From assembly GCA_016786725.1 (NCBI GenBank), contig JAEUVU010000014.1, positions 40,074-104,073 of the forward strand: DNA of 64,000 nucleotides. The letters are read 5' to 3'. The DNA is from Ferruginibacter sp. Its GTDB lineage: Bacteria > Bacteroidota > Bacteroidia > Chitinophagales > Chitinophagaceae. How positions within the stretch are numbered: position 1 is the stretch's first letter; each line of letters begins with the position of its first letter. Positions 25,167-32,383 of this stretch are shown here, in pieces. Made by a program: the position numbers and the translations under genes. The notes under the pieces were generated by a model. That model worked only from the letters and a program-made list of their open reading frames with translations. It did not search any database and was not told the origin of the DNA.

Positions 25167-25617
25167 GAATTTCATTGATTTTATTTCATTACTCAATAAG
25201 TATGAAGTTAAATATGTTTTAGTAGGGGGGTGGGTTGTAATATTTGAAGGATATAGCAGAACAACTGGGGATATGGATGTTTTTGTTGAAATAAGTGAAG
25301 CCAATGCTACAAAAATATTACAGGTTATTAAAGAATTTATGGGGTCATCATTAGGGTTTGAGAAGGAAGATTTTTTGAATGAGAATAAAGTTTTAATGAT
25401 CGGCAATACTCCCTTAAGAATTGATATTATTACAACCATTGATGGAGTAAGTTTTGAAGAAGCCTATAAAACAAGCAGAATTTATACAGATGATGGAACA
25501 GATATCAGATGTATTCATGTTAACCAATTAATAAGTAATAAAAAAGCATCCGGAAGATTGAAGGATTTGGCAGATGCAGAAATGCTTGAGAAAATATTAA
25601 AAAAGCGAAAGAAATAA
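25144..25617 (+). CDS. MNT/DUF6036-like nucleotidyltransferase
   Basis: A 157-residue protein of the minimal nucleotidyltransferase fold. YVLVGGWVVIFEG gives the Gly-Gly/helix motif at 24-36, TTGDMDVFVE holds the metal-binding Asp43 and Asp45, and RIDIITTIDGV has the third acidic residue, Asp94. Members of this fold act as antitoxins that AMPylate a toxin, or as toxins that modify tRNA; which applies here cannot be told. The frame has ATG at 25144 and 25153. It overlaps the 72-residue partner upstream, and its stop overlaps nuoE (TAATG). The stretch is AT-rich and unrelated to complex I, which suggests an insertion that kept the operon's translation coupling. Confidence 0.8.
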   Translation: MKEMILNENFIDFISLLNKYEVKYVLVGGWVVIFEGYSRTTGDMDVFVEISEANATKILQVIKEFMGSSLGFEKEDFLNENKVLMIGNTPLRIDIITTIDGVSFEEAYKTSRIYTDDGTDIRCIHVNQLISNKKASGRLKDLADAEMLEKILKKRKK

Positions 25618-26111
25618 TGAGTATTGAATTTTCACCGGACAAATTGGCTGAAGTTGCAGAGATAGTAAAACGCTATCCCGAAGGAAGGCATAAAAGTGCC
25701 CTGCTCCCGGTGTTGCACATGGCACAGCAGGAGTTTGGCGGCTGGCTTGATGTGCCGGTGATGGATTACGTGGCTTCTGTTTTAAATATTGAACCGATTG
25801 AGGTGTATGAAGTGGCGAGTTTTTACAGCATGTATAATTTAAGCCCGGTTGGTAAATATATGTTTGAGGTTTGTCAAACGGGCCCATGCATGGTGAATGG
25901 CAGCGATGATATCATAGCCTACATCAAAGACAAGCTGAACATCAATGTTGGGGAAACAACAGCCGACGGTATGTTTACTTTAAAAACGGTGGAGTGCTTA
26001 GGTGCCTGTGGTTATGCACCGATGATGCAACTGGGAAAACATTATAGGGAGCATTTAACCAAAGAAAAAGTGGATGCCATCATTGAAGAGTGCAGGGCAA
26101 AAGTTAATTGA
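25617..26111 (+). CDS. nuoE: NADH-quinone oxidoreductase subunit E
   Basis: The 24-kDa subunit with the N1a 2Fe-2S cluster. It has 164 residues in a thioredoxin-like fold. The ligands are Cys86 and Cys91 (CQTGPC) and Cys127 and Cys131 (CLGACGYAP). The ATG overlaps the stop codon of the inserted nucleotidyltransferase gene, so expression probably depends on coupling to it. Confidence 0.97.
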   Translation: MSIEFSPDKLAEVAEIVKRYPEGRHKSALLPVLHMAQQEFGGWLDVPVMDYVASVLNIEPIEVYEVASFYSMYNLSPVGKYMFEVCQTGPCMVNGSDDIIAYIKDKLNINVGETTADGMFTLKTVECLGACGYAPMMQLGKHYREHLTKEKVDAIIEECRAKVN

Positions 26112-26114
26112 TCA

Positions 26115-26534
26115 TTGAAAGGTTTACTGACGATATTGTTTTTCTTCACCGTTGCATTTGCAAATGCACAAACTGATGAAGATAAATTAATAACGACGAT
26201 GAAGGAGTTTCACCAGGCACTGGTTAAAAAGAATACAGTTTCTATAAACCAGCAAACGGATAAAGCACTGAGTTACGGACATAGTAATGGCTGGGTAGAA
26301 ACAAAAACTGATGTGATAAAAGACCTGGAAAGCGGTTATATCAGTTACCAGGATTTTAAAGAAGACAGCATTGCGGTTACAATAAATGGAACAATGGCGA
26401 ATGTTCGTTTTAATGCAGAGATCACGGCAACGTTGAAAGGAATTACGTCAACCTTTCCATTGAGGGTTTTGGAAGTGTGGGTGAAGAAAGGAAAACGCTG
26501 GGTTTTGTTTGCAAGACAGGCGGTTAAAAAATAA
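26115..26534 (+). CDS. Exported NTF2-like (DUF4440-type) protein
   Basis: A 139-residue protein with a signal peptide (LLTILFFFTVAFANA) and an NTF2-like cone fold: EDKLITTMKEFHQALVKKN helix, WVETKTDVIKDLESG and WVKKGKRWVLFARQA strands. The family holds both small enzymes and ligand binders, and the function is not inferable. It is not a complex I part. The only usable start is TTG 26115, because the nuoE stop codon lies in the same frame two codons upstream. It may be a passenger gene that entered the operon between nuoE and nuoF. Confidence 0.75.
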   Translation: MKGLLTILFFFTVAFANAQTDEDKLITTMKEFHQALVKKNTVSINQQTDKALSYGHSNGWVETKTDVIKDLESGYISYQDFKEDSIAVTINGTMANVRFNAEITATLKGITSTFPLRVLEVWVKKGKRWVLFARQAVKK

Positions 26535-26612
26535 AAATCAAAATTAAAAATTCAAAAATCGGGTTAAATTAAATGCACCTTTTTTGAATTTTGAATTTTA
26601 ACTTTTGACTTA
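26535..26612. repeat. AT-rich GTCAAAATTCAAAA palindrome, copy E
   Basis: The left arm (26535-26560, with AAAATTAAAAATTCAAAAAT) follows the stop of the NTF2-like gene. The right arm (26579-26612, with TTTTTGAATTTTGAATTTTA) ends 5 bases before the nuoF ATG. Confidence 0.7.
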
Positions 26613-26617
26613 AAGGA

Positions 26618-27973
26618 ATGAGCAGAAAATTATTATTAGAAAAAGCACATGTAGAAAACATCAGGTTGTATGATGTGTACCGCCGTGAAGGTGGATACCG
26701 CAGTGTGGAGAAGGCTTTGAAGATGGCTCCGGCGGATATTGTGGAAGAAGTGAAGAAGAGCGGGTTAAGAGGTCGTGGTGGTGCAGGTTTTCCTACAGGC
26801 ATGAAATGGAGCTTTATTGCCAGGCCGGAAGGTGTTCCCCGTCACCTGGTGGTAAATGCTGATGAAAGTGAACCTGGTACTTTTAAAGACAGGTACCTGA
26901 TGGAATTCATTCCGCATATTTTAATTGAAGGAATGATCGTTTCTTCTTTTGCGCTCGGTTCAAATGTTTCATACATATATATACGTGGGGAATATCATTG
27001 GATCGTTGATATTTTAGAGCAGGCAATTGCGGAAGCAAAGAACAATGGCTTCCTTGGTAAAAATATTTTGGGCAGCGGTTTTGATTGTGAGATTTATGTA
27101 CATCGTGGAGCCGGCGCTTATATCTGCGGAGAAGAAACTGCCTTGATAGAATCGCTGGAAGGTAAGCGTGGTAATCCGAGAATTAAACCACCGTTCCCTG
27201 CTGTAAAGGGTGCCTGGGAAAGACCAACGGTTGTAAATAATGTAGAAACTATCGCTGCTGTTGTACCTATCATCAATGATGGTGGTGAAGAGTATGCAAA
27301 GATCGGTATTGGAAAAAGCACCGGTACAAAATTGATGAGTGCCTGTGGTAATCTTAATAAGCCCGGTGTTTATGAAATTGATATGACCATCTCTGTTGAA
27401 GAATTTATTTACAGCGATGAGTATTGCGGCGGTATTCCCAACGGCAGAAAACTGAAAGCCTGTATTCCCGGCGGATCATCGGTTCCCATCCTTCCTGCAA
27501 ATTTGTTGCTAACAACTGCCAAAGGAGAAAAGAGATTGATGAATTATGAAAGCCTCAGCGATGGGGGTTTTGCAACCGGCAGTATGATGGGCTCTGGTGG
27601 TTTTATTGTTCTGGATGATAACCAGTGCGTGGTAAAACATACTTATACATTGGCAAGATTTTATCGTCATGAAAGCTGCGGACAATGCAGCCCTTGCCGT
27701 GAAGGAACCGGCTGGATGGAAAAAATATTGTTGAATATTGAAAACGGAAAAGGAAAGATGAGTGATATTGACCTGCTTTGGGATATTCAACGAAAAATAG
27801 AAGGTAATACCATTTGCCCGTTGGGCGATGCAGCGGCCTGGCCGGTTGCAGCAGCCATCAGGCATTTTAGAGATGAGTTTGAGTGGCACGTGAAAAACCC
27901 GGTTGGGTGTTTAACAAGCAATTACGGGTTGGCACACTATGCTGATCCGATACACGTACCGGTAACAGCTTAG
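26618..27973 (+). CDS. nuoF: NADH-quinone oxidoreductase subunit F
   Basis: The 51-kDa subunit, which binds NADH, FMN and the N3 4Fe-4S cluster. It has 451 residues. GLRGRGGAGFPTGMKW is the FMN/NADH glycine-rich loop, GAGAYICGEETALIESLEG another nucleotide contact, and ESCGQCSPCREGTGWM plus a later cysteine (NTICPLGD) hold the cluster. It is followed by the gene-bearing palindromic element. Confidence 0.97.
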   Translation: MSRKLLLEKAHVENIRLYDVYRREGGYRSVEKALKMAPADIVEEVKKSGLRGRGGAGFPTGMKWSFIARPEGVPRHLVVNADESEPGTFKDRYLMEFIPHILIEGMIVSSFALGSNVSYIYIRGEYHWIVDILEQAIAEAKNNGFLGKNILGSGFDCEIYVHRGAGAYICGEETALIESLEGKRGNPRIKPPFPAVKGAWERPTVVNNVETIAAVVPIINDGGEEYAKIGIGKSTGTKLMSACGNLNKPGVYEIDMTISVEEFIYSDEYCGGIPNGRKLKACIPGGSSVPILPANLLLTTAKGEKRLMNYESLSDGGFATGSMMGSGGFIVLDDNQCVVKHTYTLARFYRHESCGQCSPCREGTGWMEKILLNIENGKGKMSDIDLLWDIQRKIEGNTICPLGDAAAWPVAAAIRHFRDEFEWHVKNPVGCLTSNYGLAHYADPIHVPVTA

Positions 27974-28434
27974 AGTTGAAAATTCAAAAGTCAAAAGTAA
28001 AAATTCAAAAAATGGAGGATGAAATTGAAGTTTTTGAATTGCATGAAGAAGGGAAACCTTATAAGATTAGTCATAGATGCTTTTACTTTTCAAAAGAAGT
28101 AATTGGATTTATAAAAGAATGTAAGTACGATAGAATTTACCATTCGATGTTTGATCAGTTGTTGAGAAGTACGACATCAATCGGAGCAAATGTAGTTGAG
28201 GGTAAATCCGGAAGTTCTAAAAAAGATTGGAAAAATTTTTATGTTATTGCGCTTAAATCGGCAAATGAAACCAAATATTGGCTTTGCCTGATAAGTGAAA
28301 CAATGGATGTTTCTAAATCTAAAATAAATGATTTGATAAAAGAAGCGGATGAAATTTCAAAGATCATTGCTTCAATTATAGTAAAGTCAACCTAATCAGG
28401 TTTTTTGATTTTTGACTTTTTAATTTTGACTTAA
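27974..28434. mobile_element. Palindromic element with internal S23-type gene, copy F
   Basis: The left arm (27975-28011, with AAAATTCAAAAGTCAAAAGT) begins right after the nuoF stop. The right arm (28399-28434, with TTTTTGACTTTTTAATTTTG) ends 3 bases before the nuoG ATG. The arms are of the same type as those of the short copies in neighbouring gaps, but here they enclose a four-helix-bundle gene instead of a short loop. 23S rRNA intervening sequences have the same plan: an ORF within a hairpin cut by RNase III. That this is a mobile unit is inference. Confidence 0.6.
28012..28395 (+). CDS. Four-helix-bundle protein (S23 / 23S intervening-sequence family)
   Basis: A 127-residue helical protein of the family first found in 23S rRNA intervening sequences; its bundle is also related to Avd of diversity-generating retroelements. 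The core signature QLLRSTTSIGANVVEGKSGS and DWKNFYVIALKSANETKYW is intact. No enzymatic motif is present; members are thought to bind nucleic acid. I chose ATG 28012 because the open frame upstream runs through the left repeat arm. It lies between nuoF and nuoG inside palindromic arms and has no link to complex I. Confidence 0.85.
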   Translation: MEDEIEVFELHEEGKPYKISHRCFYFSKEVIGFIKECKYDRIYHSMFDQLLRSTTSIGANVVEGKSGSSKKDWKNFYVIALKSANETKYWLCLISETMDVSKSKINDLIKEADEISKIIASIIVKST

Positions 28435-28437
28435 ACT

Positions 28438-29622
28438 ATGGCAGACGAAATAAAAAAAGAACCACCTGCAAACTTCAAAGTAACGATAGATAATATCACT
28501 ATTGAAGTAGCGCCTGGTACCACTATATTGAATGCCGCACGCCAGATCGGGGGCGATGTTACTCCTCCGGCAATGTGCTACTACAGTAAATTGCAGGGCA
28601 GTGGTGGTAAGTGCCGTACCTGTTTGGTAGAAGTTGCTGCAGGCTCTACAGCCGATCCAAGGCCAATGCCTAAACTGGTTGCATCTTGCCGTACCAATGT
28701 TATGGATGGTATGATCGTAAAAAATATCACCAGCGATAAAGTAACCGATGCAAGGAATGGTGTGGTGGAATTTTTATTGATCAATCACCCGCTTGATTGC
28801 CCAATCTGCGACCAGGCCGGCGAATGTCACCTGCAGGACCTGGGTTATGACCATGGTAAAGCAGGCACACGTTACGAGTTTAAAAGAAGAACTTTTGAGA
28901 AAGAAGATATCGGCCCTTACATCCAGTTGCACATGACAAGGTGTATTCTTTGTTATCGTTGTACTTATGTGGCAGATCAGATTACAGATAAAAGAGTGCA
29001 TGGTATTTTGGACAGAGGCGATCATGCAGAAATATCAACTTATATTTCTAAAGCAATAGACAATGATTTCAGCGGCAACATGATAGATGTTTGCCCGGTT
29101 GGCGCTTTAACCGATAAAACTTTCCGCTTTAAAAACCGTGTTTGGTTTACCAAGCCGGTTGATGCACATCGCAATTGCGAAAATCCGAAATGCTGCGGCA
29201 AAGCAACACTATGGTTGCGGGGCGATGAAGTGTATCGTGTTACAGTCCGTAAAGACGAATGGGGAGAAGTACAGAGCTATGATGGAAAGCCAGGCTGGAT
29301 ATGCAATACCTGTCGTTTTGATAAAAAGAAAACAAGTGACTGGACTGTTGAAGGATTGACAGACATCAACCGCCATTCTGTAATTGGTGCTAATAAATAT
29401 GCAACTTTGGAAATGCCTGATGATCCGCTGAAAAAAGTTTTGAAGGGACGCAGTCCTAAGCTTTTGATGGATATACATACTATAAGTGAGGTTAACAGTT
29501 CTGTGGTTCATCTGGATAAAGTACAGGCTGCACCGCATCAACAGGAGTTTGCTCATACGGCTGATAATATTAAAGAGGATACGGATGTTGCAGAACAGTT
29601 TGGAAAACCGGAAGAAGAATAA
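28438..29622 (+). CDS. nuoG: NADH-quinone oxidoreductase subunit G, short form
   Basis: Peripheral-arm electron-transfer subunit. It has 394 residues, far shorter than the usual 700-900. The N-terminal ferredoxin domain (MCYYSKLQGSGGKCRTC), the His/Cys cluster (HPLDCPICDQAGECHLQDLG) and the 4Fe-4S pair (RCILCYRC, IDVCPVGALTDK) are present. Then comes the start of the molybdopterin-oxidoreductase Fe4S4 domain (NCENPKCCGKATLW, WICNTCRFDKK) and a short tail. The large molybdopterin-like domain is absent. All chain clusters from N1b to N5 can be held, so it should function. I recall similar short forms in the Chitinophagaceae. Confidence 0.93.
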   Translation: MADEIKKEPPANFKVTIDNITIEVAPGTTILNAARQIGGDVTPPAMCYYSKLQGSGGKCRTCLVEVAAGSTADPRPMPKLVASCRTNVMDGMIVKNITSDKVTDARNGVVEFLLINHPLDCPICDQAGECHLQDLGYDHGKAGTRYEFKRRTFEKEDIGPYIQLHMTRCILCYRCTYVADQITDKRVHGILDRGDHAEISTYISKAIDNDFSGNMIDVCPVGALTDKTFRFKNRVWFTKPVDAHRNCENPKCCGKATLWLRGDEVYRVTVRKDEWGEVQSYDGKPGWICNTCRFDKKKTSDWTVEGLTDINRHSVIGANKYATLEMPDDPLKKVLKGRSPKLLMDIHTISEVNSSVVHLDKVQAAPHQQEFAHTADNIKEDTDVAEQFGKPEEE

Positions 29623-29658
29623 AGGATCAGGAATTATTAAAAATAGTTAAACTGGATT

Positions 29659-30711
29659 ATGCTTTTAGCAATTGATTTTGCATTGATTATTGAGAAACTG
29701 GTTTTGATCGTCATTGTTGTAATGGCGTCATTGCTCATTGCAATGTATGCCACTTATGGCGAGAGAAAAATCGCTGCCATTTTGCAGGACAGGCGTGGAC
29801 CAAACCGTGCCGGTCCCTTCGGTATTTTACAACCTGTTGCAGATGGATTGAAATTGTTTTTCAAAGAAGAGATCATACCGGATTTTTCTTCCAAGTTCTT
29901 ATTCATACTTGGTCCTTCACTTGCTATGATGACGGCAATTATGACCAGTGCTGTTGTTCCCTGGGGTGGTAAAGTGCATTTATTTGACCGTGATATTTCT
30001 TTGCAGATCGCTGATGTGAATGTTGGGATACTTTACGTATTTGCCGTGGTGAGTATGGGTGTGTATGGCATCATGATCGGTGGCTGGGCCAGTAATAATA
30101 AATACTCATTAATGGGTGCTTTAAGGGCAGCTTCGCAAATCATCAGTTATGAATTGGCAATGGGCATTTCTATCATTGCGTTGCTAATGGTTACAGGTTC
30201 GCTGAGTCTTAAAGAAATGGTGGTACAGCAGCAGGGCAGCCTTTGGAATATCTGCTATCAGCCGTTGGGCTTTTTCATCTTTTTAATTTGTGCATTTGCA
30301 GAATGTAACCGGGCGCCTTTCGATCTTGCAGAAGCTGAAAGCGAATTGATTGGTGGTTATCATACAGAATATTCATCTATGAAACTGGGCTTTTACCTGT
30401 TCTCAGAATATATCAATATGTTCATCAGCAGTGTTATCATGTCAACCTTATATTTTGGTGGTTATGATATTCCTTTTGTGAATGAAGCATTATATGATCA
30501 AAACCTGATGGCGATATTGGGGGTACTTGTGCTGATGGCAAAAGTTATATGTTTCATATTCTTTTTCATGTGGGTAAGGTGGACGATCCCAAGATTCAGG
30601 TACGATCAGTTGATGAACCTGGGCTGGAGAATTTTAATTCCATTGGCATTATTCAATATGCTGGTGACAGGCGCATTGGTATTATTAAAGCAAAACAACT
30701 GGCATTTTTAA
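29659..30711 (+). CDS. nuoH: NADH-quinone oxidoreductase subunit H
   Basis: Membrane subunit that joins the peripheral arm to the pump modules and forms the quinone entry channel. It has 350 residues and about eight helices. The signatures are ERKIAAILQDRRGPNRAGP, the acidic loop FAECNRAPFDLAEAESELIG and GGYHTEYSSMK, and the ending WVRWTIPRFRYDQLM. Confidence 0.97.
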   Translation: MLLAIDFALIIEKLVLIVIVVMASLLIAMYATYGERKIAAILQDRRGPNRAGPFGILQPVADGLKLFFKEEIIPDFSSKFLFILGPSLAMMTAIMTSAVVPWGGKVHLFDRDISLQIADVNVGILYVFAVVSMGVYGIMIGGWASNNKYSLMGALRAASQIISYELAMGISIIALLMVTGSLSLKEMVVQQQGSLWNICYQPLGFFIFLICAFAECNRAPFDLAEAESELIGGYHTEYSSMKLGFYLFSEYINMFISSVIMSTLYFGGYDIPFVNEALYDQNLMAILGVLVLMAKVICFIFFFMWVRWTIPRFRYDQLMNLGWRILIPLALFNMLVTGALVLLKQNNWHF

Positions 30712-30730
30712 CTAATCATAAAACACAATT

Positions 30731-30753
30731 AAAGGCCCTTTAGGGGTTTGGGG
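30731..30753. repeat. CCCTTTAGGGG repeat before nuoI
   Basis: AAAGGCCCTTTAGGGGTTTG and three more G residues end one base before the nuoI ATG. It is a partial unit of the CCCCTAA/TTAGGGG family. Confidence 0.5.
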
Positions 30754-30754
30754 T

Positions 30755-31309
30755 ATGCAAGCATTAACAAACAGGATAAAACATGTTGACCGCCGGAAAA
30801 TGAATTTCCTGGAGCGGCTTTACCTGGTTGCCATTTTTAAAGGAATGCTGATCACTTTCAGTCATATTTTTAAAAAGAGGCCAACCATAAATTATCCTGA
30901 AAAGAAAAGGCCTTTCAGTCCTGTCTTTCGTGGCCTTCACATTTTAAACAGGGATGAAGAAGGCCGTGAAAACTGCACCGCCTGCGGCTTATGTGCTGTT
31001 GCCTGCCCGGCAGAAGCCATTACCATGGAAGCTGCAGAAAGGCAAACTGGTGAAGAGAATTTATATCGTGAAGAAAAATATGCAGCTAAATACGAGATCA
31101 ATATGCTGCGTTGCATTTTTTGTGGTTTGTGCGAAGAAGCCTGCCCAAAAGATGCCATTTATTTAAGCGAAACTTTTGCACCGGCAGATTACCAGCGCAA
31201 ACAATTCATTTATAAAAAAGAAGAATTACTGATACCGCACCCCATTGAAGATCCGGAAGGTTATAAAAAGGCTTTGGGCAATAAGGTAAAAAAAGAAACG
31301 GCTAATTAA
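30755..31309 (+). CDS. nuoI: NADH-quinone oxidoreductase subunit I
   Basis: Ferredoxin-like subunit carrying clusters N6a and N6b. It has 184 residues. The first motif is Cys74, Cys77, Cys80, Cys84 (CTACGLCAVACP) and the second Cys120, Cys123, Cys126, Cys130 (CIFCGLCEEACP). The N-terminal amphipathic helix that anchors it to NuoH is present (about 15-40). Confidence 0.97.
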   Translation: MQALTNRIKHVDRRKMNFLERLYLVAIFKGMLITFSHIFKKRPTINYPEKKRPFSPVFRGLHILNRDEEGRENCTACGLCAVACPAEAITMEAAERQTGEENLYREEKYAAKYEINMLRCIFCGLCEEACPKDAIYLSETFAPADYQRKQFIYKKEELLIPHPIEDPEGYKKALGNKVKKETAN

Positions 31310-31314
31310 AGGAT

Positions 31315-31845
31315 ATGAGCATTACAGAAATATTATTTTGGGGTTTATCAGCTTTGGCTTTGTTCAGCGCCATTATGGTGGTTGCCAGTAAAAGCCCGGT
31401 ACACAGCATACTGTATCTCATTGTTGTTTTCTTTGCGATATCGGGCCATTATGTTTTATTGAATGCACAATTTCTGGCCATCGTAAATATCATTGTGTAT
31501 GCAGGCGCCATTATGGTGTTGTTTTTATTTGTGGTGATGCTGATGAACCTGAATGCAGAATCAGAACCTAAAAAACACCGCATGATGCAGTTTGCCGGGT
31601 TGATATCTGGGGGCTGTTTATTCCTGGTGATCATTTCTGCCATATCAGATACGCAGCATGCATCCAACATGGTGCAGATGAGTACAGGAGGTGACGGGTT
31701 GATCAAAAATCTTGGAAAAGTTTTGTTCAAAGATTATGTGCTGCCTTTTGAGATCAGTTCTGTTTTGTTTTTAAGTGCGATGATAGGAGCTGTGGTGATT
31801 GGTAAAAAAGAAAGCCCCCCCACCCCCAAAGGGGGGGATTTGTAA
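31315..31845 (+). CDS. nuoJ: NADH-quinone oxidoreductase subunit J
   Basis: Membrane subunit with five helices whose third helix contains a pi-bulge linked to coupling. It has 176 residues. The signatures are ASKSPVHSILYLIVVFFAI and IVYAGAIMVLFLFVVMLMN. The C-terminal tail KESPPTPKGGDL is encoded by a CCCCCAC/AAAGGGGGGG repeat, so the natural end of the protein has been replaced or extended by repeat DNA. Confidence 0.96.
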   Translation: MSITEILFWGLSALALFSAIMVVASKSPVHSILYLIVVFFAISGHYVLLNAQFLAIVNIIVYAGAIMVLFLFVVMLMNLNAESEPKKHRMMQFAGLISGGCLFLVIISAISDTQHASNMVQMSTGGDGLIKNLGKVLFKDYVLPFEISSVLFLSAMIGAVVIGKKESPPTPKGGDL

Positions 31846-31952
31846 GATTCTGATTTTACAAAGGGTATAATAAAATAAATTGAGGTAGTTTTTTTGTAAA
31901 CAAAAAAAATAAAAACTTCCATATCCCCCTCCTTTGGAGGGGTTAGGGGAGG
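31814..31952. repeat. CCCCTAA/TTAGGGG repeat pair around the nuoJ-nuoK gap
   Basis: The first arm (31814-31838) has CCCCCCCACCCCCAAAGGGG and codes the end of NuoJ. The second (31925-31952) has CCCCCTCCTTTGGAGGGG and continues GTTAGGGGAGG, ending 8 bases before the nuoK ATG. About 86 AT-rich bases lie between. The two arms could be the ends of one larger inverted repeat. Confidence 0.55.
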
Positions 31953-31960
31953 CCAGGATT

Positions 31961-32296
31961 ATGGAGATCAAATGGTACATAGGTTTGGCAGTAGCGCTGT
32001 TCTGCACCGGGATTGTAGGTGTACTTACACGCCGCAATTCCATCATTATTTTTATGTGCATTGAGCTGATGCTGAATGCGGTGAATTTATTGCTGGTGGC
32101 ATTTTCAAAAATGCATGGTGGAGCATCTGCTGTTGTGCAAAGCAACCCTAACGTGGTAAGCGATGCACAGATATTTGTATTCTTTATTATGGTGGTTGCG
32201 GCGGCAGAAGTAAGTGTGGGACTGGCCATCATTGTTATGCTTTACAGAAATACACATTCGGTGGATGTGAATTTTTTAAACAGACTTAAAAATTAA
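31961..32296 (+). CDS. nuoK: NADH-quinone oxidoreductase subunit K
   Basis: Small antiporter-like membrane subunit (MrpC-like) with three helices. It has 111 residues. It holds the two conserved glutamates within helices ([19 protein letters not shown] and [17 protein letters not shown]) needed for proton coupling. ATG 31961 gives the family N-terminus; the frame extends upstream only through the repeat. Confidence 0.96.
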   Translation: MEIKWYIGLAVALFCTGIVGVLTRRNSIIIFMCIELMLNAVNLLLVAFSKMHGGASAVVQSNPNVVSDAQIFVFFIMVVAAAEVSVGLAIIVMLYRNTHSVDVNFLNRLKN

Positions 32297-32383
32297 AAAG
32301 GCAAAATTAAAAAATCAAAAAAACTGCTTTTTACTGAAAGCTCTCTTTTTTGACTTTTGCTTTTTGACTTTTGACTTTGACTT
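32297..32383. repeat. AT-rich GTCAAAATTCAAAA palindrome, copy G
   Basis: The left arm (32297-32323, with GGCAAAATTAAAAAATCAAA) follows the nuoK stop directly. The right arm (32346-32383) has TTTTTTGACTTTTGCTTTTT and ends on the base before the nuoL ATG. The loop is about 22 bases. Confidence 0.7.

Noticed and set aside
31846..31924. Small gene in the AT-rich stretch between nuoJ and nuoK
   Set aside because: No ORF with a start and family-like content was found; it is probably the interior of a two-armed repeat.
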